A stretch of 41,672 nt of DNA. Source: Pseudomonadota bacterium (GTDB lineage: Bacteria; Pseudomonadota; Alphaproteobacteria; Acetobacterales; Acetobacteraceae). Location of the stretch: positions 1 to 41,672 of the forward strand of contig JAJYXY010000014.1 of NCBI GenBank assembly GCA_021801465.1. Direction: 5' to 3'. Below are positions 34,297 to 41,672 of this stretch, one piece after another; the first letter of the stretch is position 1; each line of letters opens with the position of its first letter. Position numbers and translations under genes: made by a program. The notes beneath the pieces were generated by a model. It made no database searches, had not been told where the DNA came from, and was given only the letters and a program-made list of their open reading frames with translations.

Positions 34297-35028
34297 ATGG
34301 TTCGGTTTTCACGCGCCTCGCGCATCACCCTGTTTTCCCTGGGCGCATTGTTCGCGCTCACGTCCTGTGGCGCGCCATACGCACCCAAACCCATCGAGAT
34401 GACGCCACCCGATAGTGCCCCCGACCTCGCCTCCATTCCAGGCACGGACATCAAAATGTCGGGTCTCTTTTACAATAATCGCGAGACGCTTCACGACGAG
34501 TTCAGCGGCGAACATGGGCTCTGGCGTGGCCATGTCGTGGTGACGCAATTGACGATATCCTCCAACGACAAAAATCCGACCGACGTGCTAATCGACTCGG
34601 CATATATTTCTTTCAATCACAAGTACTATCCGGCCATTTCTCCGAAAGAAGTTTATGACGTCGCTTGGCCGGCCGCCAATCCTCACGCCCCCTTGAAAGA
34701 GGATTTGTTCAACGCCGCCGTGGTCGGATTCACCGTGATAACGCTTGGCCTTGGGTCCGTGATTTGGGTGTTGCCGACCCCCTTCGCCCAGCCCGCGCCC
34801 GATACCACGCCGTTCGGGCGCGACCTGAATTACAAGGCGCTTACCAACAATATCAGCCTCCAGCCCGGCACGTTTCGCAGCGGATTTCTGTTTTTCCACC
34901 TCCCGCAATCGGTCGATATGACGAAACTCGACGGGGCGCAGATGGTTTTGCATTTCGTTACGAAAACGCCGAACGCGACGCCGCATGAAATTATCTTCAA
35001 CGTGCCGCCGGCCAAGCCCGCTTCCTGA
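34297..35028 (+). CDS. Putative lipoprotein of unknown function
   Basis: This 243-aa protein has a lipoprotein signal MVRFSRASRITLFSLGALFALTSC with lipobox LTSC at residue 24. The mature part has a beta-rich look (HVVVTQLTISSNDKNPTDVLIDSAYISFNH), a hydrophobic stretch near residue 145 (VVGFTVITLGLGSVIWVLP) and a C-terminal beta half. I do not recognise a family. The ORF track's start at 34147 adds 50 residues without a signal; the ATG at 34297 has AAGGAG ten nt upstream and gives the signal peptide. Codon use is less GC-rich than in its neighbours and it follows an AT-rich island, which hints at acquisition. It converges on recG with a 4-nt gap. Confidence 0.7.
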   Translation: MVRFSRASRITLFSLGALFALTSCGAPYAPKPIEMTPPDSAPDLASIPGTDIKMSGLFYNNRETLHDEFSGEHGLWRGHVVVTQLTISSNDKNPTDVLIDSAYISFNHKYYPAISPKEVYDVAWPAANPHAPLKEDLFNAAVVGFTVITLGLGSVIWVLPTPFAQPAPDTTPFGRDLNYKALTNNISLQPGTFRSGFLFFHLPQSVDMTKLDGAQMVLHFVTKTPNATPHEIIFNVPPAKPAS

Positions 35029-35032
35029 GGGC

Positions 35033-37081
35033 TCAGCCGGTTTCTCCCCGTCCGCGCGCGCCCAACAGCCGGAGCGCGAGACGCGCGGCGCGGCCGCGTT
35101 CGCTGGCGAGCGCGGGATCGCGGGCGAGGAGGACGGCAGCGTCGCGGCACGCGATGCGAAGCAGTGCCTCATCGCGCGGCAAGGCGGCGAGGCGAAATCC
35201 GGGCTCGCCGGATTGTCGCGTACCCAGCGCATCGCCGCCGCCGCGCAGGCGAAAATCGGCGTTGGCGATGGCGAATCCGTCTTCGGTGTCGCGCAGCAGC
35301 GAAAGACGCTCTTCCGCCACCTCGCTGAGACCATCCCCATGAATGAGGAGGCAGAAGCTCGGCGCCGTCCCGCGCCCGATCCGCCCGCGCAGCTGGTGGA
35401 GCTGTGCCAAGCCGAACCGCTCCGCGTGCTCGATCACCATCACCGTCGCCGCCGGCACATCGACACCGACCTCGACCACCGTGGTCGCGACCAGGAGCGG
35501 CTTTTCTCCTGCCGCGAACGCGGCCAGCGCCGCCTCGCGCTCGGCCGAACTCTGCCGACCATGGGCGAGCGCAACCCGGCCCGGAAACCGTTCGGCGAGC
35601 ATCGTGAAACGCTCTTCTGCTGCCGCGAGATCGCTCGCCTCGGTCTCCGCGACCAGGGGGCAGATCCAATAAACCCGGGCGCCCGCGGCAAAGGCGCGTT
35701 CGAGCGCCGCGATCACCGCCGGCAGCTGGGCGGCGGCGTGGCGTGTGGTTTTGATTTTCTGGCGTCCAGCGGGTTTACCGATCAGCCGACTAACTGCCAT
35801 CTCGCCCCATTGGGTGAGCAAAAGGGTGCGCGGGATCGGGGTTGCGGTCATCATCAGAATGTCCGGTTTTTGTCCCTTGGCGCCGAGTTCATTGCGTTGG
35901 CCGACGCCGAAGCGATGTTGCTCGTCGATTACCGCGAGCGCGAGATCGTCGAATGTCACCTCGCGTTGAAAGAGGGTGTGGGTGCCGATCACGAGCGGGA
36001 TCGCGCCGCTTGCAAGGCCTGCCAGGATCTCGCGCCGCTCGGCTGCCGCCGTCGCGCCGGTGAGGAGTGCGACCGGCACCGGCGAGAGCGCGGCGAAGGT
36101 GCGGAAATGCTGGCGCGCCAGAATCTCGGTCGGCACCATCAGTGCCGCTTGCGCCCCCGCCTCGGCGGCACGCAGCATGGCGAGCAGGGCGATGATCGTT
36201 TTGCCCGCGCCGACATCGCCCTGCAAAAGCCGCCGCATCGGCCATGGTGCCGCGAGATCGGCGTCGATCTCGGCGAGAACCTGCGCCTGTCCTGGGGTAA
36301 GGTCATGACCGAACGCGGCCAGCGCCCGGGCGCGGAGATGACCATCGCCGATCAGCGCGCGCCCCGGCCGGGCGCGGCGGCGGGCGCGGATGAGGGCGAG
36401 ACGCAGTTGATCGGCAAAGAGTTCGTCATAGGCGAGGCGCTGGCGGGCCAGCGGATCGGGCGGCGTCTGTGGCGCCTGCAATGCGCGGAGAGCGGCGGAA
36501 AATCCCGGCCAGCCGCGTCGGCGGCGAAGTTCGGGGTCGATCCATTCGCCGAACGCAGGCAGCCGCGTCAGCGCCGCCGCCATCGCCTTGCGCACCTGCC
36601 AGGCCGCAAGCCCCGTCGTCAGCGGCCAAACCGGCTCGATCGCCGGGATAAGGGCGGCCTGCGCGGCCGGATGCAAATGGTCGGGATGAACGAAGGCCGG
36701 CCTTCCGGCGGCAAGCGTCACCGCGCCAGAAATCGCAAGCGCGGTGCCGGGCGTAAGGCTGGTCACGCGGGCATGGGGGTGAAAGAACACCAGTTCGGCG
36801 AAGCCCGAGCCGTCGCCGATCACCAGCCGCCAGGGCTGGCGCCGGCTCTCCGGCCGCTCGATGCGCACCAGTTCGGCGATCACGGTCGCGACCTGCCCAG
36901 GGCGGAGATCACTGAGACGCGGGCGCTCGCGGCGATCGATCTGGTGTTCTGGAAGATGAAAGAGAAGATCGATCACCCGCCCGCCGCCGAGTGCGCGCGC
37001 GAGAAGGCCCGCCAGTTTTTCGGCGATGCCGGGAAGCGCGGTGAGCGGCGCAATGAGTGGGGCGAGAGGATCGTTGGCCAC
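35033..37081 (-). CDS. recG: ATP-dependent DNA helicase RecG
   Basis: This protein of about 682 aa rescues stalled replication forks and processes Holliday junctions. An N-terminal wedge/OB domain (about 1-240) is followed by superfamily 2 helicase motifs: Walker A LLQGDVGAGKT (near residue 287), DEQHRFGV (near 384, the DEQH box), TATPIPRT, and QLRGRIGRG (motif VI), then a RecG C-terminal region. The ORF track starts at 37345, antisense to sdhE. A GTG at 37081 gives MANDPLAPLIAPLTALPGI, the normal RecG start, but no Shine-Dalgarno is evident there, so the start is uncertain. It is divergent from sdhE-mfd, a common alphaproteobacterial arrangement. Confidence 0.93.
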   Translation of the reverse strand: MANDPLAPLIAPLTALPGIAEKLAGLLARALGGGRVIDLLFHLPEHQIDRRERPRLSDLRPGQVATVIAELVRIERPESRRQPWRLVIGDGSGFAELVFFHPHARVTSLTPGTALAISGAVTLAAGRPAFVHPDHLHPAAQAALIPAIEPVWPLTTGLAAWQVRKAMAAALTRLPAFGEWIDPELRRRRGWPGFSAALRALQAPQTPPDPLARQRLAYDELFADQLRLALIRARRRARPGRALIGDGHLRARALAAFGHDLTPGQAQVLAEIDADLAAPWPMRRLLQGDVGAGKTIIALLAMLRAAEAGAQAALMVPTEILARQHFRTFAALSPVPVALLTGATAAAERREILAGLASGAIPLVIGTHTLFQREVTFDDLALAVIDEQHRFGVGQRNELGAKGQKPDILMMTATPIPRTLLLTQWGEMAVSRLIGKPAGRQKIKTTRHAAAQLPAVIAALERAFAAGARVYWICPLVAETEASDLAAAEERFTMLAERFPGRVALAHGRQSSAEREAALAAFAAGEKPLLVATTVVEVGVDVPAATVMVIEHAERFGLAQLHQLRGRIGRGTAPSFCLLIHGDGLSEVAEERLSLLRDTEDGFAIANADFRLRGGGDALGTRQSGEPGFRLAALPRDEALLRIACRDAAVLLARDPALASERGRAARLALRLLGARGRGETG

Positions 37082-37097
37082 GGGCTGACAGGTCAGA

Positions 37098-37128
37098 GGG
37101 AGGAAGCTATATGACACGCCAGCGATGA
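37098..37128 (+). promoter_or_regulatory. Shine-Dalgarno plus five-codon leader ORF coupled to sdhE
   Basis: GGGAGGAAG (37098-37106) sits at ideal distance from an ATG at 37111 that opens MTRQR and a stop TGA at 37126-37128. That stop overlaps the sdhE ATG (37125-37127) as ATGA. The Shine-Dalgarno is too far (about 20 nt) from the sdhE ATG itself, suggesting ribosomes load on the mini-ORF and restart on sdhE. Confidence 0.45.
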
Positions 37129-37424
37129 CCGATGAAACGCCCCTCGCCGCGGACCTCGACCGCCGCCGCCGCCGGCTCCTGTTCCGCGCGACCCACCGCG
37201 GCACCCATGAGAGCGATCTGCTCATCGGGGGGTTCGTTGCCGCCCGACTCGCGCGCCTGACCCTGGCCGAGATCGAGGCGCTGGAGGCCCTGCTCGAAAC
37301 CCCCGACCCCGTGCTCGCCGATTGGCTCACCGGCCGTGAGCCCATCCCACCCGAGTCGGAGACACCTCTTTTGCGTGCGATGGTGGCGGCGAGCGCCCAC
37401 CCGAGCGGGCGAAATTCCTCATGA
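37125..37424 (+). CDS. sdhE: Succinate dehydrogenase assembly factor SdhE (SDHAF2/DUF339 family)
   Basis: This 99-aa protein is of the SdhE/Sdh5 family, which helps attach FAD covalently to SdhA of succinate dehydrogenase. The hallmark RGTHESDLLIGGF (an RGxxE motif, about residues 25-37) is present, and the rest is the small helical bundle typical of the family. It lies divergent from recG and 10 nt upstream of mfd, a conserved linkage in alphaproteobacteria. A coupled five-codon leader ORF may control its translation. Confidence 0.92.
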   Translation: MTDETPLAADLDRRRRRLLFRATHRGTHESDLLIGGFVAARLARLTLAEIEALEALLETPDPVLADWLTGREPIPPESETPLLRAMVAASAHPSGRNSS

Positions 37425-37434
37425 TCGGCGTGAT

Positions 37435-40400
37435 ATGACTGGGTTGATCACTGTCTATGGCGCGCCCGAAGGCTATGACGCGCTGCTGCTCGCCCGCCGC
37501 CGCGCTGAACACGCGGGTGCGGTGCTGCACGTCGCCCGTGATGACGCGCGCATGGCGCGACTCGCCGATGCGCTCGCCTTTTTTGCGCCGGACATCGAGA
37601 TTTTGCGCGTCCCGGCCTGGGATTGCGTGCCCTATGACCGGGTTTCACCCAACCCCGCGCTGGTCGCCGAGCGCGTCGCGACGCTGAGCCGGCTTCTCGA
37701 GGCGCCGGCGCGGCCGCGGATCGTGCTGACGACGGTCAATGCCCTCATCCAGCGCCTGCCGCCACGCGCCGCCTTCGCGGGCGCCGCCCGCACCCTCGCC
37801 CCCGGTCTCGACGCCGCCCCCGGCCCGCTCGCCGCCTTTCTCGATGCCCACGGCTATAGTCGCACCAATACCGTGATGGAGCCTGGGGAATACGCTGTGC
37901 GTGGCGGCATCATCGATATTTTCGCCGCCGGCGAGGCCGAGCCGGTGCGTCTCGATCTCTTTGGCGACAGCATCGAGCAGATCCGCCGCTTCGACCCCGC
38001 AACCCAGCGAAGCGCCGGCACGGTCGAACGCTTGGTTCTCCACCCGGTCTCGGAACTGCCGCTCGATGCCGCCGCGATCTCGCATTTTCGCAGCCAATGG
38101 CGGGAGATTTTCGGCCCAGAGGCGGCGTCCGACCCGCTTTATGAGGCGGTGTCAGGGGGACGGCGCCATCCTGGGATCGAGCATTGGCTGCCGCTCTTTT
38201 ACCCCGCCCTCGAAACCCTGCTCGATTATCTGCCGCAAGCCTCGGTCAGCCTCGACCACCAGGCCGAGGATGCGCTCGCCGCGCGGCTCGAGACCATCGC
38301 CGATCATTACGCGGCCCGCCAATCGCCGCCGCGCGATGGCGAGACGCCCTATCGTCCGCTGCCGCCCGAACGGCTCTATCTCGACCGCGCCGCCTGGCAA
38401 GCGATGCTCGGCTCGGGGCCGCTCTTTTCGACCAGCCCGTTCGCTGCACCCGAGGCCGCCGGCGCCGCCGCGATCGATGGCGGCGGCCGGCCGGGGCCGG
38501 TCTTTACCCATAGCGCGGGGCCGGAGGGGGATGTCTTCGCGCAGTTCCGCGCCGCCGCCGGGCGCGCGATGGAGGGAGGGCGGCACGTCGTCCTCGCCGC
38601 CTGGTCGCGTGGCTCACGCGAACGCCTCGCCGCGTTGTTGCGCGAACATGATCTCCTCGCCGAGGCGGTCGATGCTTGGGCTGCAATCGCGACGCTGCCG
38701 CCGGGGCGTATCGGCCTCGTCGTGCTCGGGCTCGAGCGCGGCTTTACCGCCCCTGGCCTGATGCTGGTCTCCGAGCAGGATCTGCTCGGCACCCGCATCT
38801 CGCGCCCGCCGCGCCGACGTAAGCGCGCCGACCAATTCATCGCCGAAGCCAGCGAACTCGCCGCGGGCGATCTCGTCGTTCATCAGGACCATGGCATCGG
38901 CCGCTATGACGGGCTGGTCGCGCTGACCGTGAGCGGCGCGCCGCATGATTGTCTGCGTCTGCTTTACGACGGCGATGACAAGCTGTTTCTCCCGGTCGAG
39001 AATATCGAGCTTTTGTCGCGCTTCGGCTCCGAGACCGCCGGCGTCGCACTCGACAAATTGGGTGGCGCAAGCTGGCAGAATCGGAAGGCGCGGGCAAAAA
39101 GCCGGATCCGCGACATGGCCGGCGAATTGATCCGCATCGCCGCCGAGCGCAAGCTTCGTCCGGCCGATGCGCTGTTGCCCGCCGAAGGCGGATTCGACGA
39201 ATTCTGCGCCCGCTTTCCCTACGCCGAAACCGAGGATCAGGCGCGCGCGATCGCCGATGTGTTGGAGGATCTCGCCTCCGGCCAGCCGATGGACCGGCTG
39301 ATTTGCGGCGATGTCGGCTTCGGCAAGACCGAGGTCGCGCTGCGCGCCGCTTATGTCGCCGCGATGGCCGGCACGCAGGTCGCCGTCGTGGTGCCGACGA
39401 CGTTGCTCGCGCGCCAGCATTTCCGCACGTTTTCCGAGCGCTTTCAGGGATTGCCGCTCAAGCTCGCGCAGCTTTCGCGCATGGTTTCCGCCAAGGAAGC
39501 GCACATAGTGCGTGAGGGTGTCGCCAATGGCAGCGTCAACATCGTCATCGGCACCCATGCCCTGCTTGCGAAAAGCATCAATTTTGCCGAACTCGGCCTT
39601 CTCATCATCGACGAGGAACAGCATTTCGGTGTCGCGCACAAGGAGCGCCTGAAACAGCTCAAGGCCGGCGTGCATGTGCTGACGCTGACGGCAACGCCGA
39701 TACCGCGCACGCTGCAACTCGCGTTGACGGGCGTGCGCGAAATGAGCGTGATCGCGACACCGCCCGTCGATCGTCTCGCCGTTCGCACCTTCATCATGCC
39801 GTTCGATGGCGTGGTCGTCCGCGAGGCGATCCAGCGCGAGCGGTTTCGCGGCGGACAGATTTTTTGCGTCGTCCCACGCATCGAGGAATTAGGCCGCATG
39901 GCGCAGCGTCTGCGCGACATCGTGCCCGAGGCGCGGCTCGCCGAGGCGCACGGGCGGCTCGCGCCGAGCGCGCTCGAGCGGGTGATGGGGGAGTTCAGCG
40001 ATGGCCGCTACGACATCCTGCTCGCGACCAACATCATCGAAAGCGGCCTCGATATGCCGGCGGTCAATACGCTGATCATCTATCGCGCCGATCTCTTTGG
40101 CTTGGGCCAGCTCTATCAATTGCGCGGCCGGGTTGGGCGCGGCAAGCAGCGCGGCTATGCCTATCTCACCTGGCCGGCGACGCAGACGCTTTCGGCTGCC
40201 GCTGAGAAGCGTCTTTCGGTGATGCAGACCCTCGATAATCTCGGCGCCGGCTTCACGCTCGCCAGCCACGATCTCGATATTCGCGGCGCCGGCAATCTGC
40301 TCGGCGAGGAGCAATCGGGCCAGATTCGCGAGGTCGGGATCGAGCTTTACCAGCAGATGCTCGAAGATGCCGTCGCCGAATTGCGGGCGCGCACCGGGCG

Positions 40401-40881
40401 CGGGCGCGAGAGTGAGCGGGATTGGACGCCGAATATCAATCTCGGCCTGCCGGTTTTGATCCCGGAGACCTATGTCAGCGATCTTTCGGTCCGGCTCGGG
40501 CTTTATCGCCGGATCGGCGCGCTCGCGACCGATGCCGAAAGCGAGGCTTTGGCCGCCGAACTCGTCGACCGCTTCGGCCCGCTTCCGGCCGAGGTCGAAA
40601 ATCTCCTCCAGGTGGTAGCGCTCAAGCGCGCGTGCCGCGAAGCCGGGGTCGAGCGGCTGGAAGCCGGGCCGAAAGGCATGGTGCTGAGCTTCCGCGGCAA
40701 TGCCTTTGGCAACCCCGCCGGGCTGATCGCCTGGCTCGGCGCCAAGCGCAACGATATCCGTCTCCGCCCCGACCACAAGCTCGCCATCGTGCGCGAGATG
40801 ACCGTAAGCGCGCGCACGGCCACCGCGCGTGATCTGCTCCGCCAGCTCGTCCGCCTCACCCGCCAGGCAAACGCGGCGTAA
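37435..40881 (+). CDS. mfd: Transcription-repair coupling factor Mfd
   Basis: This 1148-aa translocase removes stalled RNA polymerase at DNA lesions and recruits UvrA. An N-terminal UvrB-like region starts after MTGLITVYGAP. The RNA polymerase-interacting (CarD-like) domain has LVVHQDHGIGRYDGL (about residue 480). RecG-like helicase motifs follow: GDVGFGKTEVA (about 624), DEEQHFGV (about 725), TATPIPRT and QLRGRVGRG. The C-terminal TRCF domain is present. The ATG at 37435 is preferred to the track's 37336, which overlaps sdhE. It is co-directional with sdhE and probably co-transcribed. Confidence 0.96.
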   Translation: MTGLITVYGAPEGYDALLLARRRAEHAGAVLHVARDDARMARLADALAFFAPDIEILRVPAWDCVPYDRVSPNPALVAERVATLSRLLEAPARPRIVLTTVNALIQRLPPRAAFAGAARTLAPGLDAAPGPLAAFLDAHGYSRTNTVMEPGEYAVRGGIIDIFAAGEAEPVRLDLFGDSIEQIRRFDPATQRSAGTVERLVLHPVSELPLDAAAISHFRSQWREIFGPEAASDPLYEAVSGGRRHPGIEHWLPLFYPALETLLDYLPQASVSLDHQAEDALAARLETIADHYAARQSPPRDGETPYRPLPPERLYLDRAAWQAMLGSGPLFSTSPFAAPEAAGAAAIDGGGRPGPVFTHSAGPEGDVFAQFRAAAGRAMEGGRHVVLAAWSRGSRERLAALLREHDLLAEAVDAWAAIATLPPGRIGLVVLGLERGFTAPGLMLVSEQDLLGTRISRPPRRRKRADQFIAEASELAAGDLVVHQDHGIGRYDGLVALTVSGAPHDCLRLLYDGDDKLFLPVENIELLSRFGSETAGVALDKLGGASWQNRKARAKSRIRDMAGELIRIAAERKLRPADALLPAEGGFDEFCARFPYAETEDQARAIADVLEDLASGQPMDRLICGDVGFGKTEVALRAAYVAAMAGTQVAVVVPTTLLARQHFRTFSERFQGLPLKLAQLSRMVSAKEAHIVREGVANGSVNIVIGTHALLAKSINFAELGLLIIDEEQHFGVAHKERLKQLKAGVHVLTLTATPIPRTLQLALTGVREMSVIATPPVDRLAVRTFIMPFDGVVVREAIQRERFRGGQIFCVVPRIEELGRMAQRLRDIVPEARLAEAHGRLAPSALERVMGEFSDGRYDILLATNIIESGLDMPAVNTLIIYRADLFGLGQLYQLRGRVGRGKQRGYAYLTWPATQTLSAAAEKRLSVMQTLDNLGAGFTLASHDLDIRGAGNLLGEEQSGQIREVGIELYQQMLEDAVAELRARTGRGRESERDWTPNINLGLPVLIPETYVSDLSVRLGLYRRIGALATDAESEALAAELVDRFGPLPAEVENLLQVVALKRACREAGVERLEAGPKGMVLSFRGNAFGNPAGLIAWLGAKRNDIRLRPDHKLAIVREMTVSARTATARDLLRQLVRLTRQANAA

Positions 40882-40897
40882 CACGCGGCTCTCGCGT

Positions 40898-40911
40898 TTG
40901 ATCTCGATCAA
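40898..40911 (+). promoter_or_regulatory. FNR-type box, perfect match, identical to the one at 24331
   Basis: TTGATCTCGATCAA, including the same four spacer bases as the box at 24331-24344, lies 16 nt after the mfd stop and 74 nt before the ATG of the 2-oxoglutarate/Fe(II) oxygenase gene. No good -10 is seen at the class II distance, so it could act as a class I activator site, as a repressor site, or not at all. Confidence 0.6.
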
Positions 40912-40985
40912 TGCCGGGCGGTCTTGGCGCGACCAAGTCGAAGGATCGCGGTTTTTCCGCCCTTTGGCTGCCCGGGAGATCGAAC

Positions 40986-41672
40986 ATGGCTTATCTCAAT
41001 CTTCCCGCATTGAATGCGGTCTCGGCCGAGGCGTTTCAGCACCAACGCCCCTATCCTTGGACGCGGATGCAAAACACGCTCACCGATGATGGCTGGGAGG
41101 ATTTGCGCGCGCATTTGCCCGACATGGCGCAGTTTCAGCGCATGGTCGGCGTCAAGCGCGCCCATGGTCAGGCGCCGCATAACCGCGGCATTCTGCACTA
41201 TGTCGAGGGGATGGCGGTCGCGCCGCCCTGGCGGGAATTCATCGCCGAATTGCACGGCCCCGCTTATGACGCGTTCCTCCGCCGCATGCTCGGCTTCGGG
41301 CCGCGGCAGAAATACATCCTCACCATGGAATGGTATTACGCTTGGCAAGGCTGCTCGGTCTCGCCGCATTGTGATGCGCGCCGCAAAATCGCAACGCATA
41401 TCTTCTTTTTTGCCAATGACCAGGATTGGCCGCGTGAGTGGGGCGGCGATATCCTGATTCTCGACGATGAAGGGCGCTACAAAGCCCATTCGGCGCCGGG
41501 TTTCGAGGATCTCAAGGTCGCGGCTTCGCTTGATCTTCGCAACAACGGCAGCCTCCTCTTCCAGCGCACCGAGCATTCCTGGCACGGCGTGCGCCCGCTG
41601 CAGGCGCCGCGCCCCGATGTCTATCGCAAACTCTTCATCGTCACCGTGAATGTGCCATCGTTCCAGGTCTGG
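40986..41672 (+). CDS. 2-Oxoglutarate/Fe(II)-dependent oxygenase, partial (runs off the right edge)
   Basis: An ATG at 40986 with a GGGAG ribosome site opens a frame that reads 229 codons without a stop to the window end, so it is missing from the ORF track. The cupin-fold iron triad is visible: SPHCDARRK gives His128 and Asp130, and HSWHGVRPL supplies the distal His (His200 by spacing). DVYRKLFIVTVN carries the Arg214 expected to bind 2-oxoglutarate. This fits prolyl-hydroxylase-like 2OG oxygenases; the substrate (protein or small molecule) cannot be told. It follows mfd, with an FNR-type box between them. Confidence 0.8.
   Translation, partial: MAYLNLPALNAVSAEAFQHQRPYPWTRMQNTLTDDGWEDLRAHLPDMAQFQRMVGVKRAHGQAPHNRGILHYVEGMAVAPPWREFIAELHGPAYDAFLRRMLGFGPRQKYILTMEWYYAWQGCSVSPHCDARRKIATHIFFFANDQDWPREWGGDILILDDEGRYKAHSAPGFEDLKVAASLDLRNNGSLLFQRTEHSWHGVRPLQAPRPDVYRKLFIVTVNVPSFQVW

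Noticed and set aside
34985-37114. 709-aa plus-strand ORF
   Set aside because: It is the antisense shadow of recG; its composition (Arg/Gly-rich) shows no domain.

Overview
This is a GC-rich, gene-dense bacterial window. The gene families and their order suggest an alphaproteobacterium, most likely Rhodospirillales/Acetobacteraceae. Supporting signs are the sdhE-mfd cluster divergent from recG, the rplM-rpsI and pgeF/midA blocks, YeaG-YeaH-SpoVR, DUF2125, and a CoxSLM-type molybdenum hydroxylase. The taxonomic call is inference; no rRNA or tRNA gene was seen in the window.

Layout. (1) 1-6989, minus strand: rplM-rpsI, then midA, pgeF, an unknown lipoprotein, prs, a glutathione S-transferase, a histidine phosphatase, rplY and the start of pth, which runs off the left edge. 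(2) 7077-12494, plus strand: an NAD(P)-binding Rossmann protein, an M20 amidohydrolase, pepF and an AarF/ABC1 kinase. (3) 12588-17007, minus strand: a YbaK-type tRNA deacylase and a coxS-coxL-coxM hydroxylase operon, with hemW (plus strand) divergent from ybaK. (4) 18270-21108, minus strand: tesA-like esterase, thpR, a uracil-DNA glycosylase family protein and a DUF2125 protein. The ybbA-ybbP ABC exporter diverges from tesA, as in E. coli. (5) 24331-30753: an FNR-type box and a 44-aa membrane protein (not in the ORF track), a bidirectional terminator, an SCP-x-type thiolase, then spoVR-yeaH-yeaG on the minus strand. (6) 30754-35028, accessory-looking: a long yeaG leader, a small secreted protein made of five 14-residue repeats bracketed by two cysteines with an FNR-like promoter, a TPR-glycosyltransferase, an AT-rich island and an orphan lipoprotein. 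(7) 35033-41672: recG (minus), sdhE and mfd (plus), then an FNR-type box ahead of a 2-oxoglutarate/Fe(II) oxygenase that runs off the right edge and is absent from the ORF track.

Most of the window is housekeeping: translation, nucleotide synthesis, cell-wall quality control, DNA repair and respiration assembly. The most unusual signals are three FNR-type dyads (two identical 14-mers and one near-match) placed before three unrelated genes: an orphan small membrane protein, the Cys-bracketed repeat protein and an O2-using dioxygenase. The repeat-protein box sits at exactly the class II distance (-41.5) from a good -10. Other points worth checking are a four-copy 15-bp tandem repeat inside a lipoprotein signal peptide, a five-codon coupled leader ORF before sdhE, and the AT-rich island with a possible 38-aa hydrophobic peptide.
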